A DNA stretch of 64,000 bases. It comes from DATMFV01 sp035555975 (lineage in GTDB: Bacteria > Verrucomicrobiota > Verrucomicrobiia > Chthoniobacterales > Chthoniobacteraceae). Below, piece by piece: positions 41,675 to 53,100 of this stretch. The stretch lies in NCBI GenBank assembly GCA_035555975.1, contig DATMFV010000014.1, positions 1-64,000 of the forward strand, written 5' to 3'. The notes under the pieces were generated by a model that saw only the letters and a program-made list of their open reading frames with translations, searched no databases and was not told the origin of the DNA. Position 1 is the first letter of the stretch. Every line of letters begins with the position of its first letter. The position numbers were made by a program, and so were the translations under genes.

Positions 41675-44187
41675 ACCTCGAAATCGTACGTCCCGCGGCG
41701 TTGCTGCTCTGGCTTCTGCTCCCGCTCCTCTGGTGGTGGCATCGCCGCTCGATTGCCCCGCTGCGCGGGAAGCGTCGGCTGGCCGCTTTCCTGACCCGGG
41801 CGGCGATCGTGGCGATCGTGATCTTCGCCTTGGCCGAACCGCGCTGGCGCGCCAGAACCGACCGGCAGGAGGTCTTTTTTGTGGTCGACCGGAGCCTGAG
41901 CCTTGACGACGCCGCCCTCGCGGCTGCGGAAGCGTTCGTGGCGGGGGCCGATCTCGCCGGGGCGGAAACGGCGTGGCTCGGGTTTGGAGGGAGGGGAGAG
42001 GTCGCCCCTTCCCTCGAAGCGCTCAAGGCGACGGATCGCGAGCGGATCAACCCCCGGGAGACGCGGATCGACACCGCGCTCTCGCTCGCCGCAGCCAGTT
42101 TCCGGCCCGGGCGGGTGAAAACGGTCGTCCTCTTCTCCGACGGGGTGGCCACGGGGGGTGAAGTCGATCCCGCCGCGCTTAAAGCCAACGACATCCGCGT
42201 GCAGGCCGTCCCCGTCGCACCGCCGGACCGCCCCGAAGTGCTGGTCCGCGAGGTGACCGCTCCCGCCGTGGTCCGGGTGGATGAACCGCTTTCGGTGGAG
42301 GCCGTCATCCAGAGCACCCGCGCCGGTCCGGCGGAGGTCGATCTCTTCCGCAACGGCGTCCGGGTTGCCACACGCCGCATGGAACGGACGGTCGGCGCGA
42401 ACCACGTCCGGTTCGAACAACGGGCCGGGCGGGACAAGCTGCTCCATTACGAAGTCGGCGTGCGCGCCGCGGAGGATACCCTTTCGGAAAACAACCAGGC
42501 CGGGACGGCGGTGATCTCGGAAGGTGCTTCGCGCGTGCTGCTGCTGACCGACCGCCCCGACTCCGCCCGCTACCTCGAATGGGCGTTGCGTCAGGAAGGG
42601 ATCGGGTTGAGTGTCCGCCCGGGAGAAGGATGCCCGACGGAGATGAGCGATCTGCAAAACTTCGATGCCGTGATCTTCGACAATCTGGCCGCTTCGGCCC
42701 TGAGCCGCACGCAGATGGAGCTATTTTCCATCTACGTCAGCGATTTCGGCGGCGGTTTCCTGATGCTGGGGGGCGATCAGGCGTACGGCCTCGGCGGTTA
42801 TTTCCGCACCCCGATCGAAGCAATCCTGCCGGTGAGTTGCGATTTCCAGAAGGAAGAGGAGACCCCCTCGCTCGCGCTGGTGCTGGTGATCGACCGGAGC
42901 GGCAGCATGGCAGGGGAGAACATCGAACTCGCCAAGGCGGCCGCCAAGGCAAGCGCCGACCTGCTCGGGCCGCGCGACTACATCTCGGTCATCGCCTTTG
43001 ATGGCGCGCCCTACCTGATCGTGCCGCTTCAACCTGCCGGAAACTCCGGTTCCGTTGCCGCCGGGATCGCCTCGATCACCGCCGACGGAGGGACGAACCT
43101 CGCCCCGGCGATGGAAGAAGCGTTGCGCCAGCTCAGCGGCAATTCCGCCAAGCTCAAGCATGTCATCCTGCTGACCGACGGGATGTCGCAGGATGGGCCG
43201 TTTTACGAACTCACCACGCAGATGGCGCGCAACGGGATCACCGTCAGTTCCGTCGGGATGGGGAGCGGGGCCGACGGCAATCTCCTTTCACAGATCGCCC
43301 AATGGGGCAATGGCCGGTATTATGAAGCGATCGACCCGGCGACGGTGCCGCAGATTTTCACCAAGGAGACGATGACCGCCTCGAAATCGGCCATCCAGGA
43401 GTTTCCGTTTCTCGCGAAGCCGATCCGCGCGGTCGATTTCCTGGAAGGGATCGAATGGAGCAACACGCCGTTTCTCCTCGGTTACGTCCGCACCAAGCCA
43501 AAACCGACCTCTGAAACATGGCTCCTTTCCGAGCGGGGCGATCCGCTCCTGACCACCTGGCGTTTCGGACTCGGGACCGCTGCGGCGTTCACCTCCGACG
43601 CGCGCAACCGCTGGGCCGTCGAGTGGCTGCGCTGGCCGGGGTTCGGAAAATTCTGGGGGCAGCTTCTCCGGCGGATCAGCCGACCGGCTTCGCTCGGTTT
43701 CTCGGAACTGGCGGTCGAGGAACGCGACGGGGCCGTGCAGGTGACGGTCGACGCGCTCGACCCGCAACAAGGGTTCCCCGCCGGGGTGGAAGCCTCCATC
43801 CGTCTTGCCGACCCGAAGGGGGGTGTCCGGGCGCTTCCGATGGAAAAGAGCGTCCCGGGCCGCTGGATCGCCCGTTTTCAAACGGCTCAACCGGGGATCT
43901 ACTCCGGGCAAATGCAACTCAACCAGCCCGACGGCCCGCTCGACTCCCGGTTTTTTACGGTGACGCGCGGTTTCTCCAGAGAGTTCCTGCTGGAACCGCC
44001 CGATACGCAGTTCCTCGGCGCGCTGGCCCGGGAAACCGGCGGCAGGCTCTCCCCCGACCCGGCCACCCTCTTCCGCGACGAAGAGCGCACGGCGGCCCGG
44101 GAATGGGAACTCTGGCCGTGGCTCGCCTTGTCGGCCCTGCTCCTTTTTGTCGGCGATGTCGGTCTCCGGCGCTGGCCCCAAACTTAA
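41671..44187 (+). CDS. Membrane protein with von Willebrand A and glutamine-amidotransferase-like domains
   Basis: The protein has 838 residues. The start is TTG 41671, which overlaps the previous stop (TTGA) and has GGAGG 9 bases upstream. No suitable ATG exists. Two N-terminal helices (ALLLWLLLPLLWWW, AAIVAIVIFALAEP) lead into a degenerate vWA segment (VFFVVDRSLSLDD). A class I amidotransferase-like segment (DAVIFDNLAASALSRTQMEL, GGGFLMLGGDQAYGLGGY) follows without a visible catalytic Cys. Then comes a full vWA domain (LVLVIDRSGSM, Asp408; later ILLTDGMSQDG). A C-terminal helix closes the chain. This arrangement is common in large vWA proteins of planctomycetes and verrucomicrobia. Confidence 0.82.
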   Translation: MNLEIVRPAALLLWLLLPLLWWWHRRSIAPLRGKRRLAAFLTRAAIVAIVIFALAEPRWRARTDRQEVFFVVDRSLSLDDAALAAAEAFVAGADLAGAETAWLGFGGRGEVAPSLEALKATDRERINPRETRIDTALSLAAASFRPGRVKTVVLFSDGVATGGEVDPAALKANDIRVQAVPVAPPDRPEVLVREVTAPAVVRVDEPLSVEAVIQSTRAGPAEVDLFRNGVRVATRRMERTVGANHVRFEQRAGRDKLLHYEVGVRAAEDTLSENNQAGTAVISEGASRVLLLTDRPDSARYLEWALRQEGIGLSVRPGEGCPTEMSDLQNFDAVIFDNLAASALSRTQMELFSIYVSDFGGGFLMLGGDQAYGLGGYFRTPIEAILPVSCDFQKEEETPSLALVLVIDRSGSMAGENIELAKAAAKASADLLGPRDYISVIAFDGAPYLIVPLQPAGNSGSVAAGIASITADGGTNLAPAMEEALRQLSGNSAKLKHVILLTDGMSQDGPFYELTTQMARNGITVSSVGMGSGADGNLLSQIAQWGNGRYYEAIDPATVPQIFTKETMTASKSAIQEFPFLAKPIRAVDFLEGIEWSNTPFLLGYVRTKPKPTSETWLLSERGDPLLTTWRFGLGTAAAFTSDARNRWAVEWLRWPGFGKFWGQLLRRISRPASLGFSELAVEERDGAVQVTVDALDPQQGFPAGVEASIRLADPKGGVRALPMEKSVPGRWIARFQTAQPGIYSGQMQLNQPDGPLDSRFFTVTRGFSREFLLEPPDTQFLGALARETGGRLSPDPATLFRDEERTAAREWELWPWLALSALLLFVGDVGLRRWPQT

Positions 44188-44193
44188 TTTCTC

Positions 44194-47100
44194 ATGAAAC
44201 GTACCTTCTCCCTTCTCCCGATCCTCCTTTCCTCGTTCTGGCTTCAGACCGGAACGGCCGATGCTGAAACCGAAATCACCCGCGAACTGGCGGACCGCTA
44301 CGAGACGATGCTCATCGGGTCGCCGCGACCGGGGACAGCGTTTGATCGCGTCGTGGAGTGGTATTCCACCGAGGGGGGCGGGCTCGAGGTTCTGGAAAAA
44401 CGGTGGGAAGAAGCCGCTGCAAAGCCGGGCACTTCCCAACAGGCTTTCCAGATCATCCAGGGGCTGCTGGCTGAACGGTTGCGTCAACCCGACCGGGCGC
44501 GGGAGTGGTATCGCAAGGCCCTCGCCGCAGGGGACCCCGCGCAGGCGGCGCGGCTGCTGGCGGCGCTGGAGACGACCGAAGGCGATTTTCCAGCAGCGCT
44601 CAAGGCGTACGAACAGGCGCTCGCCTCGGAAACCCTCGCACCGGTCGACCGGATGGAACTGATGCGTTCGCTCGCGTTGCTTCACCAGCGGGCGTTTGAC
44701 GACGAAAAGGCGCTGGGCGTCTGGCGCGAAGCGATCCAGCGGTTCCCGGAAGACCTTTACGTGCTGGAGGAAGCCGGGGAAGCGTTTATCGCCGCCGGTC
44801 GTTATGATGAGGCCCGCACCACGCTGACGCTCCTCCGCGACCGGAGCGAACACGATCCGTTCCGGAGGATCGCCGCTTCGCTGCGGCTGGCGCGCACCGC
44901 TGAACTCGACGGGAAAACCGACGAAGCGGTCGCGATTTATGAAAAGGCGCTGGAGGAAACCAGTGAGGGAAGCTGGATTGCGCGCGAGACACGGGGTCGC
45001 ATCGAGGAACTTTTCCGGCGCAAGGACGACCTCCCCGGTCTGCTCGTGTACTACGAACGCCGGACGGCTGCCGCGCCGCTCGATCACCAGGCGTTCGCCG
45101 CGAAAGGGGCGGTCGAGCAGGAACTCGGCAGGGAAGAGGAGGCCGCAGCCAGTCTCCGCAAGGCCGCCGAACTCGCCCCGGGCAACACCGGGTTGCGGAT
45201 CGCGCTCATCCGGCAGTTGGGCCGGATGCAACGCCATGACGAAGCCTTGGCGGAAGCAAAAGAGGTCGCCCGGCCCGACGACGCCCCGCTGGAGGCGCTG
45301 CTTCTGCTCGGTCAACTCCAGTGGAAGGCGTTTGAAACCGGCGGAAAGCCCGAAGAGCGGCAGGCGGCTCTTGCCACGTGGCAACGGATCGCCCCGGAAG
45401 GCTCCGCCGATGTCGCCCGGATCGCCCAACTGGCGGAACTCCTCGCCGCCCGCGATCTTGCCGACGAAGCCGGGGCGCAATGGCGGCGGATCGTCGCCCT
45501 TCAACCGGAGGCCGCCGATGCGCGCGTGCGCCTGGCCGGGCTTTACGAGAAAAAGGGGGACTCCGGGGCGGCGCAGGAGATCGTTGCCGGGCTGGTCGCC
45601 CCCGGTCGCGAGGCGGCGGCGGACTATCTGGCGCTCGCCCGTGCCCAGGAACGGATGGAATGGACCGAGGCAGCGCGCGCCACCGCCCGGCGCGGCGCGG
45701 AGCTTTTTCCCAGGGATTACGACCTCCTCCAGCTTGCCTGGCGACAAGCGTTTGATGCCAAAGACCGGAAAGCGATCGACCAATATTTCCCGCAAGTTTA
45801 CCACGCTTCGCCCAACGAGTTTTTCGCGGAGGAAGCGGTCCGGCGCTACGTCGCTTCCATCGAAACCGACGCGGTGCAGGCGGCGCTGCGGAACCGGGAA
45901 GCGCGGCTCAAGGAGCACCCCGGGCAGGGGTCTGATGCGGTGGTCCTTTTCCATCTCGCCCTCTCCGCCAAAGAGGAAGCGGTCGCCGGGAGGGCGCTCG
46001 CCGCGCTGGAAGCCGAAAGCAACCCGGTCCGCACCGCGCGTGCCGCCGCCGCTTTCGCCGAAGCCTTCGGCACCGCCGAAGAACAGGTCGCCGCGCTCAA
46101 GGCCGTGGCTACGGCCGATCCGCGTCTCGCCGGGGAAAGCCTGCGCGCCGCAGCCCGCATTGAGGCGAACGCGGGAAGGAGCGCGGAAGGGTTGCAGCTT
46201 CTCGAGCAGCTCATCGAACGCTCCCCGGCGGACGCTTCGCTCTACCTCCTTTATACCGACCTCGCCACGCAGGCCGGGAAGTACGAGGAGGCGACCCGCC
46301 GCCTGCGCGACGCGATCCGTTACGTCGAAGAGCCGACTGCGTTGCGCTTGCAGCTTTCCAGTCTCCTGACCCTCCAGGGGCTTTCCGGGGAGGCGGCGCA
46401 GGTCTTGCAGGAGGCCTTTGAAGGCGAAAAAAACGAAAGTCGCCGGCTCGAAATTTTCCGGCAACAGATCCAGCACGCCCTTCAGTCCGGAGGGCTTGAG
46501 GATCTGGTCGCCTCCCTTCGCGAGAAACAGGCGAAGGAGGAAGGGGGCGCGCGCTACGGCGTCTACCTCGCCGAGATTTACCTGCTGCAAAACGACTATC
46601 TCTCCGCCCGGGAGGAGCTTTCCCGCAGCCTCGGGCACAGCCCCGACAACGTGGCCGCCGTGGAACGCCTGCTTGATCTGGCGGATCGCGGGGGCGATGC
46701 GGAGGAAGGGCTTCGCCTGAGCAGGCGGCTGGTCGCGCTCGACCCCTCCCCCGCCCGCCGCGCCGCGCTTCTGGCCCGGCAGATCCAGTCTGGCGATGCC
46801 GCGGCCGTCGAAGCGGAACTGGCGATGGTCCGCCCTGAAATCGTCAAGGACCCGGCGGCGTGGAGCCCGGTGCTGGCGGCGATGTTGAACGCGGGAATGG
46901 AAGAGGCGTGCGACCCGCTGCTCGATGAAATCGCGGCTTCGGCGACCGATCCTTCGCTGCGGATCGAAATCGCCGAACTCCGGATGCGGCAGGGGAAATT
47001 CGCGGATGCCGCGCGGGAGCTTTGGACGGCATTGGAGGCAGCCGACCTGCAAGGAGCGATCGCCGCCGTCATGCCGCCGCCCCGGGACGACGAGCAGGCC

Positions 47101-50100
47101 GCCGTGGATCAGTTCCAGGCCTTGACGCAGCTCTACTACGAGGCCCGGAATACGTTGCAGCAGCTTCAGGCGTCGCGGAGCAGCTTCGGTTTCGGCCGCT
47201 GGATGAACAGCGGGGCAACGACCCGGGGGACTCCGGAGGAACGTGCGTCGCTCCGGGCGATTTTCCTGTTGGCGCACCTCGCGGAAGCGGGGGACGAGAC
47301 GGCGGCGTTTCACCGGGAACTGCGGGCTCTTCTGGAGAAAAAGGAAGTGGAGCGCAGATGGTGTCTCCCGCTCCTGAGCATGCTCAAGGATCAGGAGGGG
47401 GTCCATCAGCTCATCGTGCGGCAGGGCAACGATCCCCGTCCCGATCCGGCGACCGATCGGATGATCGCCGGGCGCTTCCGGAATTCCGACGATCCAACGG
47501 TGCTTCCTGCGATCGGGAAGATCGTGGAGCGCGTTGAAAAAAACGACCCGTTGGTGGCCTTCCGGCAGGCGGTGCTCAAGGCGTTGTCGGCCCACAGTGC
47601 CAACCGGGCGCCCGGCGCTCCCGCTCCCTCCCCGGAGGTGCTCACCTTTGAGCAACTGCAAAACCACCCGGGGCGCAGGCGCGACAACTTCACCGCGGAA
47701 ACCGAGTTGATCCAGCTTGCCACCTTGCTCGGAAAAACGGAGCTTGGCGTTCAATGGCTGGAAGAAGCCGAAAAGCTCGCCGCTCAAAAAGGCCAAAGCG
47801 GGGCGATGGGCCGGAACCTTCAAGCCCGGTTCCAGAGTGCAAGGTTCTCCCTGCTCCGGAAGATGATGGCGGACGGGCATCCCCGGGCGGGCGCGTTCTT
47901 CGAAACCTGCCTGGCTCCCGGCTCGGACCTGCGGAAAGCGGCCCTCTACCCGTGGATGTCGATCGGTCGGTTCTTCGGTTCCGGCAGCCCGCTGCTTCAG
48001 GGTGGAGGCGATCTGGTCGTCGGCGATGCGCAGTTCCCCTACCCGTTCTTCCGACATGCCTTCCGGATCTACCCTCAGGCGTCCAACGGTCCGGAACCGG
48101 AGAAATGGTTTGCCGACCGGGCCACGGGCGAGCAGCTCGATCTCTACCATGTCGGCCTCTTCTATTGCCGCTGGAGTTCCGGCAGGCAGGAGGAGGCGAT
48201 CCGCTCGCTGGAGGCGATCCATGAAGCCGACCCGACCCCCCGGTCGGCCGCCCTGCTGCTCGAAGCGTATGAAGCGACCCGGGAGACCTCCAAGGCGCTG
48301 GGGGTGATTGACCTCGCGGCGCTTCAGGATCAGGAGACGGCGAGTGTGCGCGCCGTCCGCGCGATTCGCCTGCTTCGTGCGGATCACCAGCTTGAGGCCG
48401 CGCGCGAACAGGCCGCTCAACTGGCCAAACGGCGTCTCGACCCGATGCTGCGGCAGGTCCTGACAAGCGAACTCCAGCAACTCGGCGTCCCGGCGACCGC
48501 TTTCGCGCAACTTCAACCCTACCGCGCCGTCTCACGGCGTCAAACTGCGGCCAACTCCTCCGAAACCATCCGCTTGCAGGTCCAGCAACTCATCGCGCAG
48601 AAAAAGGAGGCGCAGGCGGAAAAGATCATCCGTCAGGCGCTGGATGCTCCGCTGCCGACCGTTGCGGACCACAACCGGTTCAACCTGCGCCAGTATCTTC
48701 TGCAACTCCTGGCAAACCTCAAGCGGGTGGACGCCCTGGAAAGCGAGCTTCAGGATCGGCTGGCCAAGGATGCGGGCGATACCGACGCGGCGCTTCGCCT
48801 TTTTGAGATCATCGTCCACAACCGGGGCGAAAACGTGGCAGGCCAACGCTGGCTCGAAGCCATCGGGCGGCATCCCGAACGGTTCAGCAATGCGCGTTAC
48901 CTCTTTTTCCTGATCCAGCGCCGCGGCGACTTTCATGAAAAAGGGGTGGAACTCTTCACCACGCTCCTGCGGCGCTCCCCCGGCCTGTTAAGCTCAAGCG
49001 GGCTGGAGCTGGAAGAAATCATCGGGTTGTCCAGCGATGGCGCGGCGGGAGCCGGATTGGCGAAGGCCGTCGTGGAGATGGATGATGCCGCCTTTGGAAG
49101 CCTCTTTTTCAGAAAACGTCTGCAGGGGCAGCCATCGCAGTCGCAGACCCTTCTTTTACTGACGGAGCAAGCGATGGCGGCCGGCGAACCGGAACTGGCG
49201 CTCGCCCTCCTGCGGCGGGACCGGCCCCGGGCGCTCCGGGAGCTTCAGGCGGGTTTCCCCAGCCTCTTGCGCCTGGCTGAACTTGAGCTTGGAGAAGGGC
49301 GGAAGAAGGAAGCCGCCGAAACCTTGAAAGCGATTTTTGCCGCAAAAGCCTTGAACGCGGGAGACGCCTCCAATGCCTTCCGGTCGGTGCTGGTCAACCT
49401 CATGCACCAGTCCCTCTCGAACGGGAATTCGCTGGAGACCTTGAAAAAACTCTCCCGGTTGGCGGGCGAAGCGGGGGTGCTGGACGATCTCCTCGCCAGC
49501 GGCGCGAAGGAGGGGATGCCGGTGCCGCCGGGGCCTTCGCCGGTTCTCCTGATCCGGACTTACGCCGGGGTTCCCGGTTTCGAAAAGGAGTGGCACGACC
49601 TCATTTCCAACCCGCACACGCAATGGCGTTCGTTTCCGATCGTTCTGGAGGCGATCCGCATCCTCGCTCCCGGGAAGGAGGGCGAAAAATGGGTCGTTTC
49701 GCTCATTTCGAAGATCGACACCACCCAGACCCAGGGCTACGACGGCCTTGGCTACCTTGCGGAAGTCCTCCCGCTGCTTGCCCCTTATCGGGACCGCCCC
49801 GAAGTGGGCCAACACCTCGAAGGGGTCGTCAAAATGGTTCTGTCGCAGCCCGGGCGGCAACTGACCTTCCGTCAGGAATACCCGGCGGCGCTGGAGCAGC
49901 TTCTCAAGCACCGGTTTACCACGCTCGCACGGAGTCTGCTCGACGCTTCGGCAGCGGAACGGGTCGGCAACAACTATCGCGCGGAACTTTTTGCGGGAAT
50001 TGAAGCGCGGCTGCGCGCCAGCGAAAAGGGGGAAGGAAAAGCGCAGCTTCAGGCCGCCGCCTTCCCCGCAGGGAAAAAGCGTCTCAAGGTCCGGTGGAAT

Positions 50101-53100
50101 ACCGTACTGGCCCTCGACATGCCCGAGAGCAGCGGTTCGCGTTCCTCCCGGAATTGGGAACAGGAGGAGAGCGCCGTGCCGGAGAAGGAGAGACCGGTGG
50201 AACTGGAAATCGTCGCCGGTCCCAACCCCGCCCGGCTCCAGCGGCTGGCGAAGATCTCCCGCCCCAAGGCAACGGGCGCCATCGAAGCCGATGTTTCCGT
50301 TCCCCTGGGGATCGTCCAGCTCCGGTGGAAAGAGCGCGATGGTTCGATCGTCTACGGGCCGCTCCTTCCGTACGTGGTCGGGACGGGCCTGATGGAGCCG
50401 ACCGGTTCCTCCCCGAAAAAAGCCAACGCTCCGGACGCCGGGACATTGACGCCCGGGCAGCCCGGACCTGCTGGCGGGAACACCGCCGCGACCTACCGCG
50501 GCACCGTCTTCTCCAATGAAAAGGAGGTGGTGCTCGGAGAGGCGCGGCTTGAAAAAGGCCCGGGAGTGCTGGTGTTGACCGGGTGGGTCAAAGGCCCGCA
50601 GGGGGAGGACCGTTTTCCCACCCTGCTGGTCAGGACCTCTGGAAAACAGGAGCCTGAACGAACGGAGCGGCTCTACGTCCAGCGCTCCTCCCCCGGCCAG
50701 TGGGCTCACCTCTTCAAGTTCTGGAGCGAAGGAGAAGGCTCCGGCTCCGGGCTCGCCATGGCACGCGAAGAGCGCCTGGCAACGGTCGCGGTCCAACTGC
50801 CGATCCGGCATCGCCACCCCGGGGGGAACGAAGCGGAGGGAAGCTGGGACGGGGTGCAACTGATCCGCCTGCCGGTGCACGACCCGGCCGCGAAGGCGCG
50901 GGAAGCGGTCCGCGAGGCTCAGGCCGCCGCCGGGAAGAAAGAATACGCCGCCGCCGTGGAACATTTTCTGAAGGCGTTCAAGGAAAACCCCGGCGCGGTC
51001 CTGCAATCGGGCATGCCGCAGTGGATCGAAATTTTCCGGCAGGCCAACCGCCTTCCCGACCTGTTCAAGCTTTTCTCCGAGGTCGCCCTTTACCTTCCCG
51101 ATCCTTTGCGGAACGGGTCCCCGGCGTTCCGCCATTTTTCCACCATTGACGCCCTCCTGGCCGAAGCCTTCAAGGCAGACGCCCCTCCGGAAGCGGGGGC
51201 GTGGTTGCGGCAACTCTCCGGAATCGAACTCACCGACGGGGCGGGGGTGCTGGTCGCCACCCGTCTGCTGGAGGAGCAGGCGCGGAGCCATCCGGATCAG
51301 GTGACGGCAGCCCGCAGGCTCGAAGTGCTCGGCTGGGGCGCGGAAAAAATCGACGAGGAGCGGATCAAAGACCTCTGGCGCAACCACCAGAGCCGTTCCG
51401 AGACCTCCTTTCTCCTCGAATTCCTCGCTCTGGCGCAGCAGCACGGCAAGGAGCTTGAAATGCTGGAGTACCTCGACCGGCATCCCGTGGCTCCCAACCT
51501 CCTCGCTTCGCAGAAACTGCTTCAGGCGTTCCTGACCCCCGCCAGCGATCCCGCCCGCGCCATGGCCTACTGGAAGGAAGCGCTCGCCCTGCGCCAGAGC
51601 GGGCAAAACTCGGGCGCGATCCCGACCTCCGTCGATCGCGCGTTTTTCGCGAGGCTGGCCGCCACCGATCTCCCGCCCGGCGACCTGATGGCCGCCGTGC
51701 AGCTTTGGTTGAACGCACCGGGAATTCACCACTCCGATCCTCATGAGAAAATCGTCCGGGAAATCCTCCACCGGGCGCGTCAGGTGGCGGCTTCCCACAA
51801 GGAAGAGTACCACTCCCGCTGGGCGGATGCCGAGGTCGCCGCTTTGAAAAGGCCGGATGCCCAGTCGGACGTCGGACGGTTCCGGGAATTGGTCGGCTAC
51901 TATTTCGCGCAGAAACAATGGGAACGCGTGGAGGAACTCCTTGAACTGGCGGGCAAAAAGTCGTCCCTCGGCTCGGGCGAGTTGCAGCGCGAACTCAATC
52001 TGTTGCGGCAACGGGTCGCCCTCGCCCAGGGGAATCTTGAGAATGCCTGGCCGCTGGTCTGGCTGGGGTTGCCCGACGACGCTTCCACCCATGGCTACCC
52101 GGTCCACTGGCAATGGAACACGCGGAACATCAACCCGGAGCGCGACCAGTTTGATGCCGCTGTGACGGTTCCTTCGGAGGCAGTCGTGGAGACCCTTGAG
52201 ACCCAGCAGGCCGTGGAACTGTTTTTCGGGGAGATGCCTTCCTCCATGGAGCGCATCCACCGGGCCGAAGGCACCGCCGCCGCAGGGTCGGCGACCGTCA
52301 CGTTGCCGGCTCCCAACGGCTTCCTGCGGGCCGTGGCCATCGTGGGAGATCGCCGCGTCCCCGGGCCGATGGTGCCGGTCATCTCCGGCCGCCGCGTTTT
52401 TCCGGAGAGCGGGAGCGATCTTCAAGCGATGTTGACAAGCGGGATCAACCCGTTTGCGGCGAGTTTTCTGAGCGATGCGGGAAAAGCGCCCGACGGTTCA
52501 CCGGCGATCCGGATCGGAACGGAAAGCGAGCGGCGTCAGCTTCGCTATATCGGGCCTGAATTCCCGTACAAACCGGGCGCTTTCTATGTCTCCCGGGGGT
52601 GGTTTCGCCGCGCGGGAGCCGGAACGCTGACGGCGGCCACGCAGTTCCGCCCGGTGAAGGAGCCGCGTCGGCACAAGTTGAACATGACCTTGAGCGACCG
52701 GTACGAATCTCCCGGGCAGTGGATCTTTTTTTCCCGTGCCGTTCCTGCGCTGCCGAAGCATACCTTCTGGATTCCCTACCGCGAAGTGGAGACGCTGGCT
52801 CCCCGGCTCTGGAGCATGGCGGGCGGCACGGAGGTGGCCGGGTGGGAACTGATCGAAGTCGAAGGGTGGAAGTATGGGGAGTGGATCACCGAACTGGCGT
52901 TGTTGCGCGAAAAGAACGAAGCGGAGAAGGATGCGCCGCTCCCGGAACGGGCTCTGGAACTCGCCGCCATTGAGCCGCTGACCGCGCTCGACTATCATGG
53001 CGACTGGCTGCTCCGGCGTTCCACCCCTTCGGCGGAGGACGGGGCGGCGTTGCTCGATCTTTTCCGCGTCGCCCTTGCGGCGGAGGCCAACCCGCTTTTT

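Noticed and set aside
43288..48516. 1742-residue open frame on the minus strand
   Set aside because: It lies wholly opposite the vWA gene and the TPR gene. Its product is Arg/Pro/Gly-rich low complexity with no recognisable domain, as expected for the antisense of GC-rich codons. The plus-strand genes have signal peptides and clear motifs.
49156..52425. 1089-residue open frame on the minus strand
   Set aside because: It is antisense to the giant TPR gene, with no motifs and biased composition.
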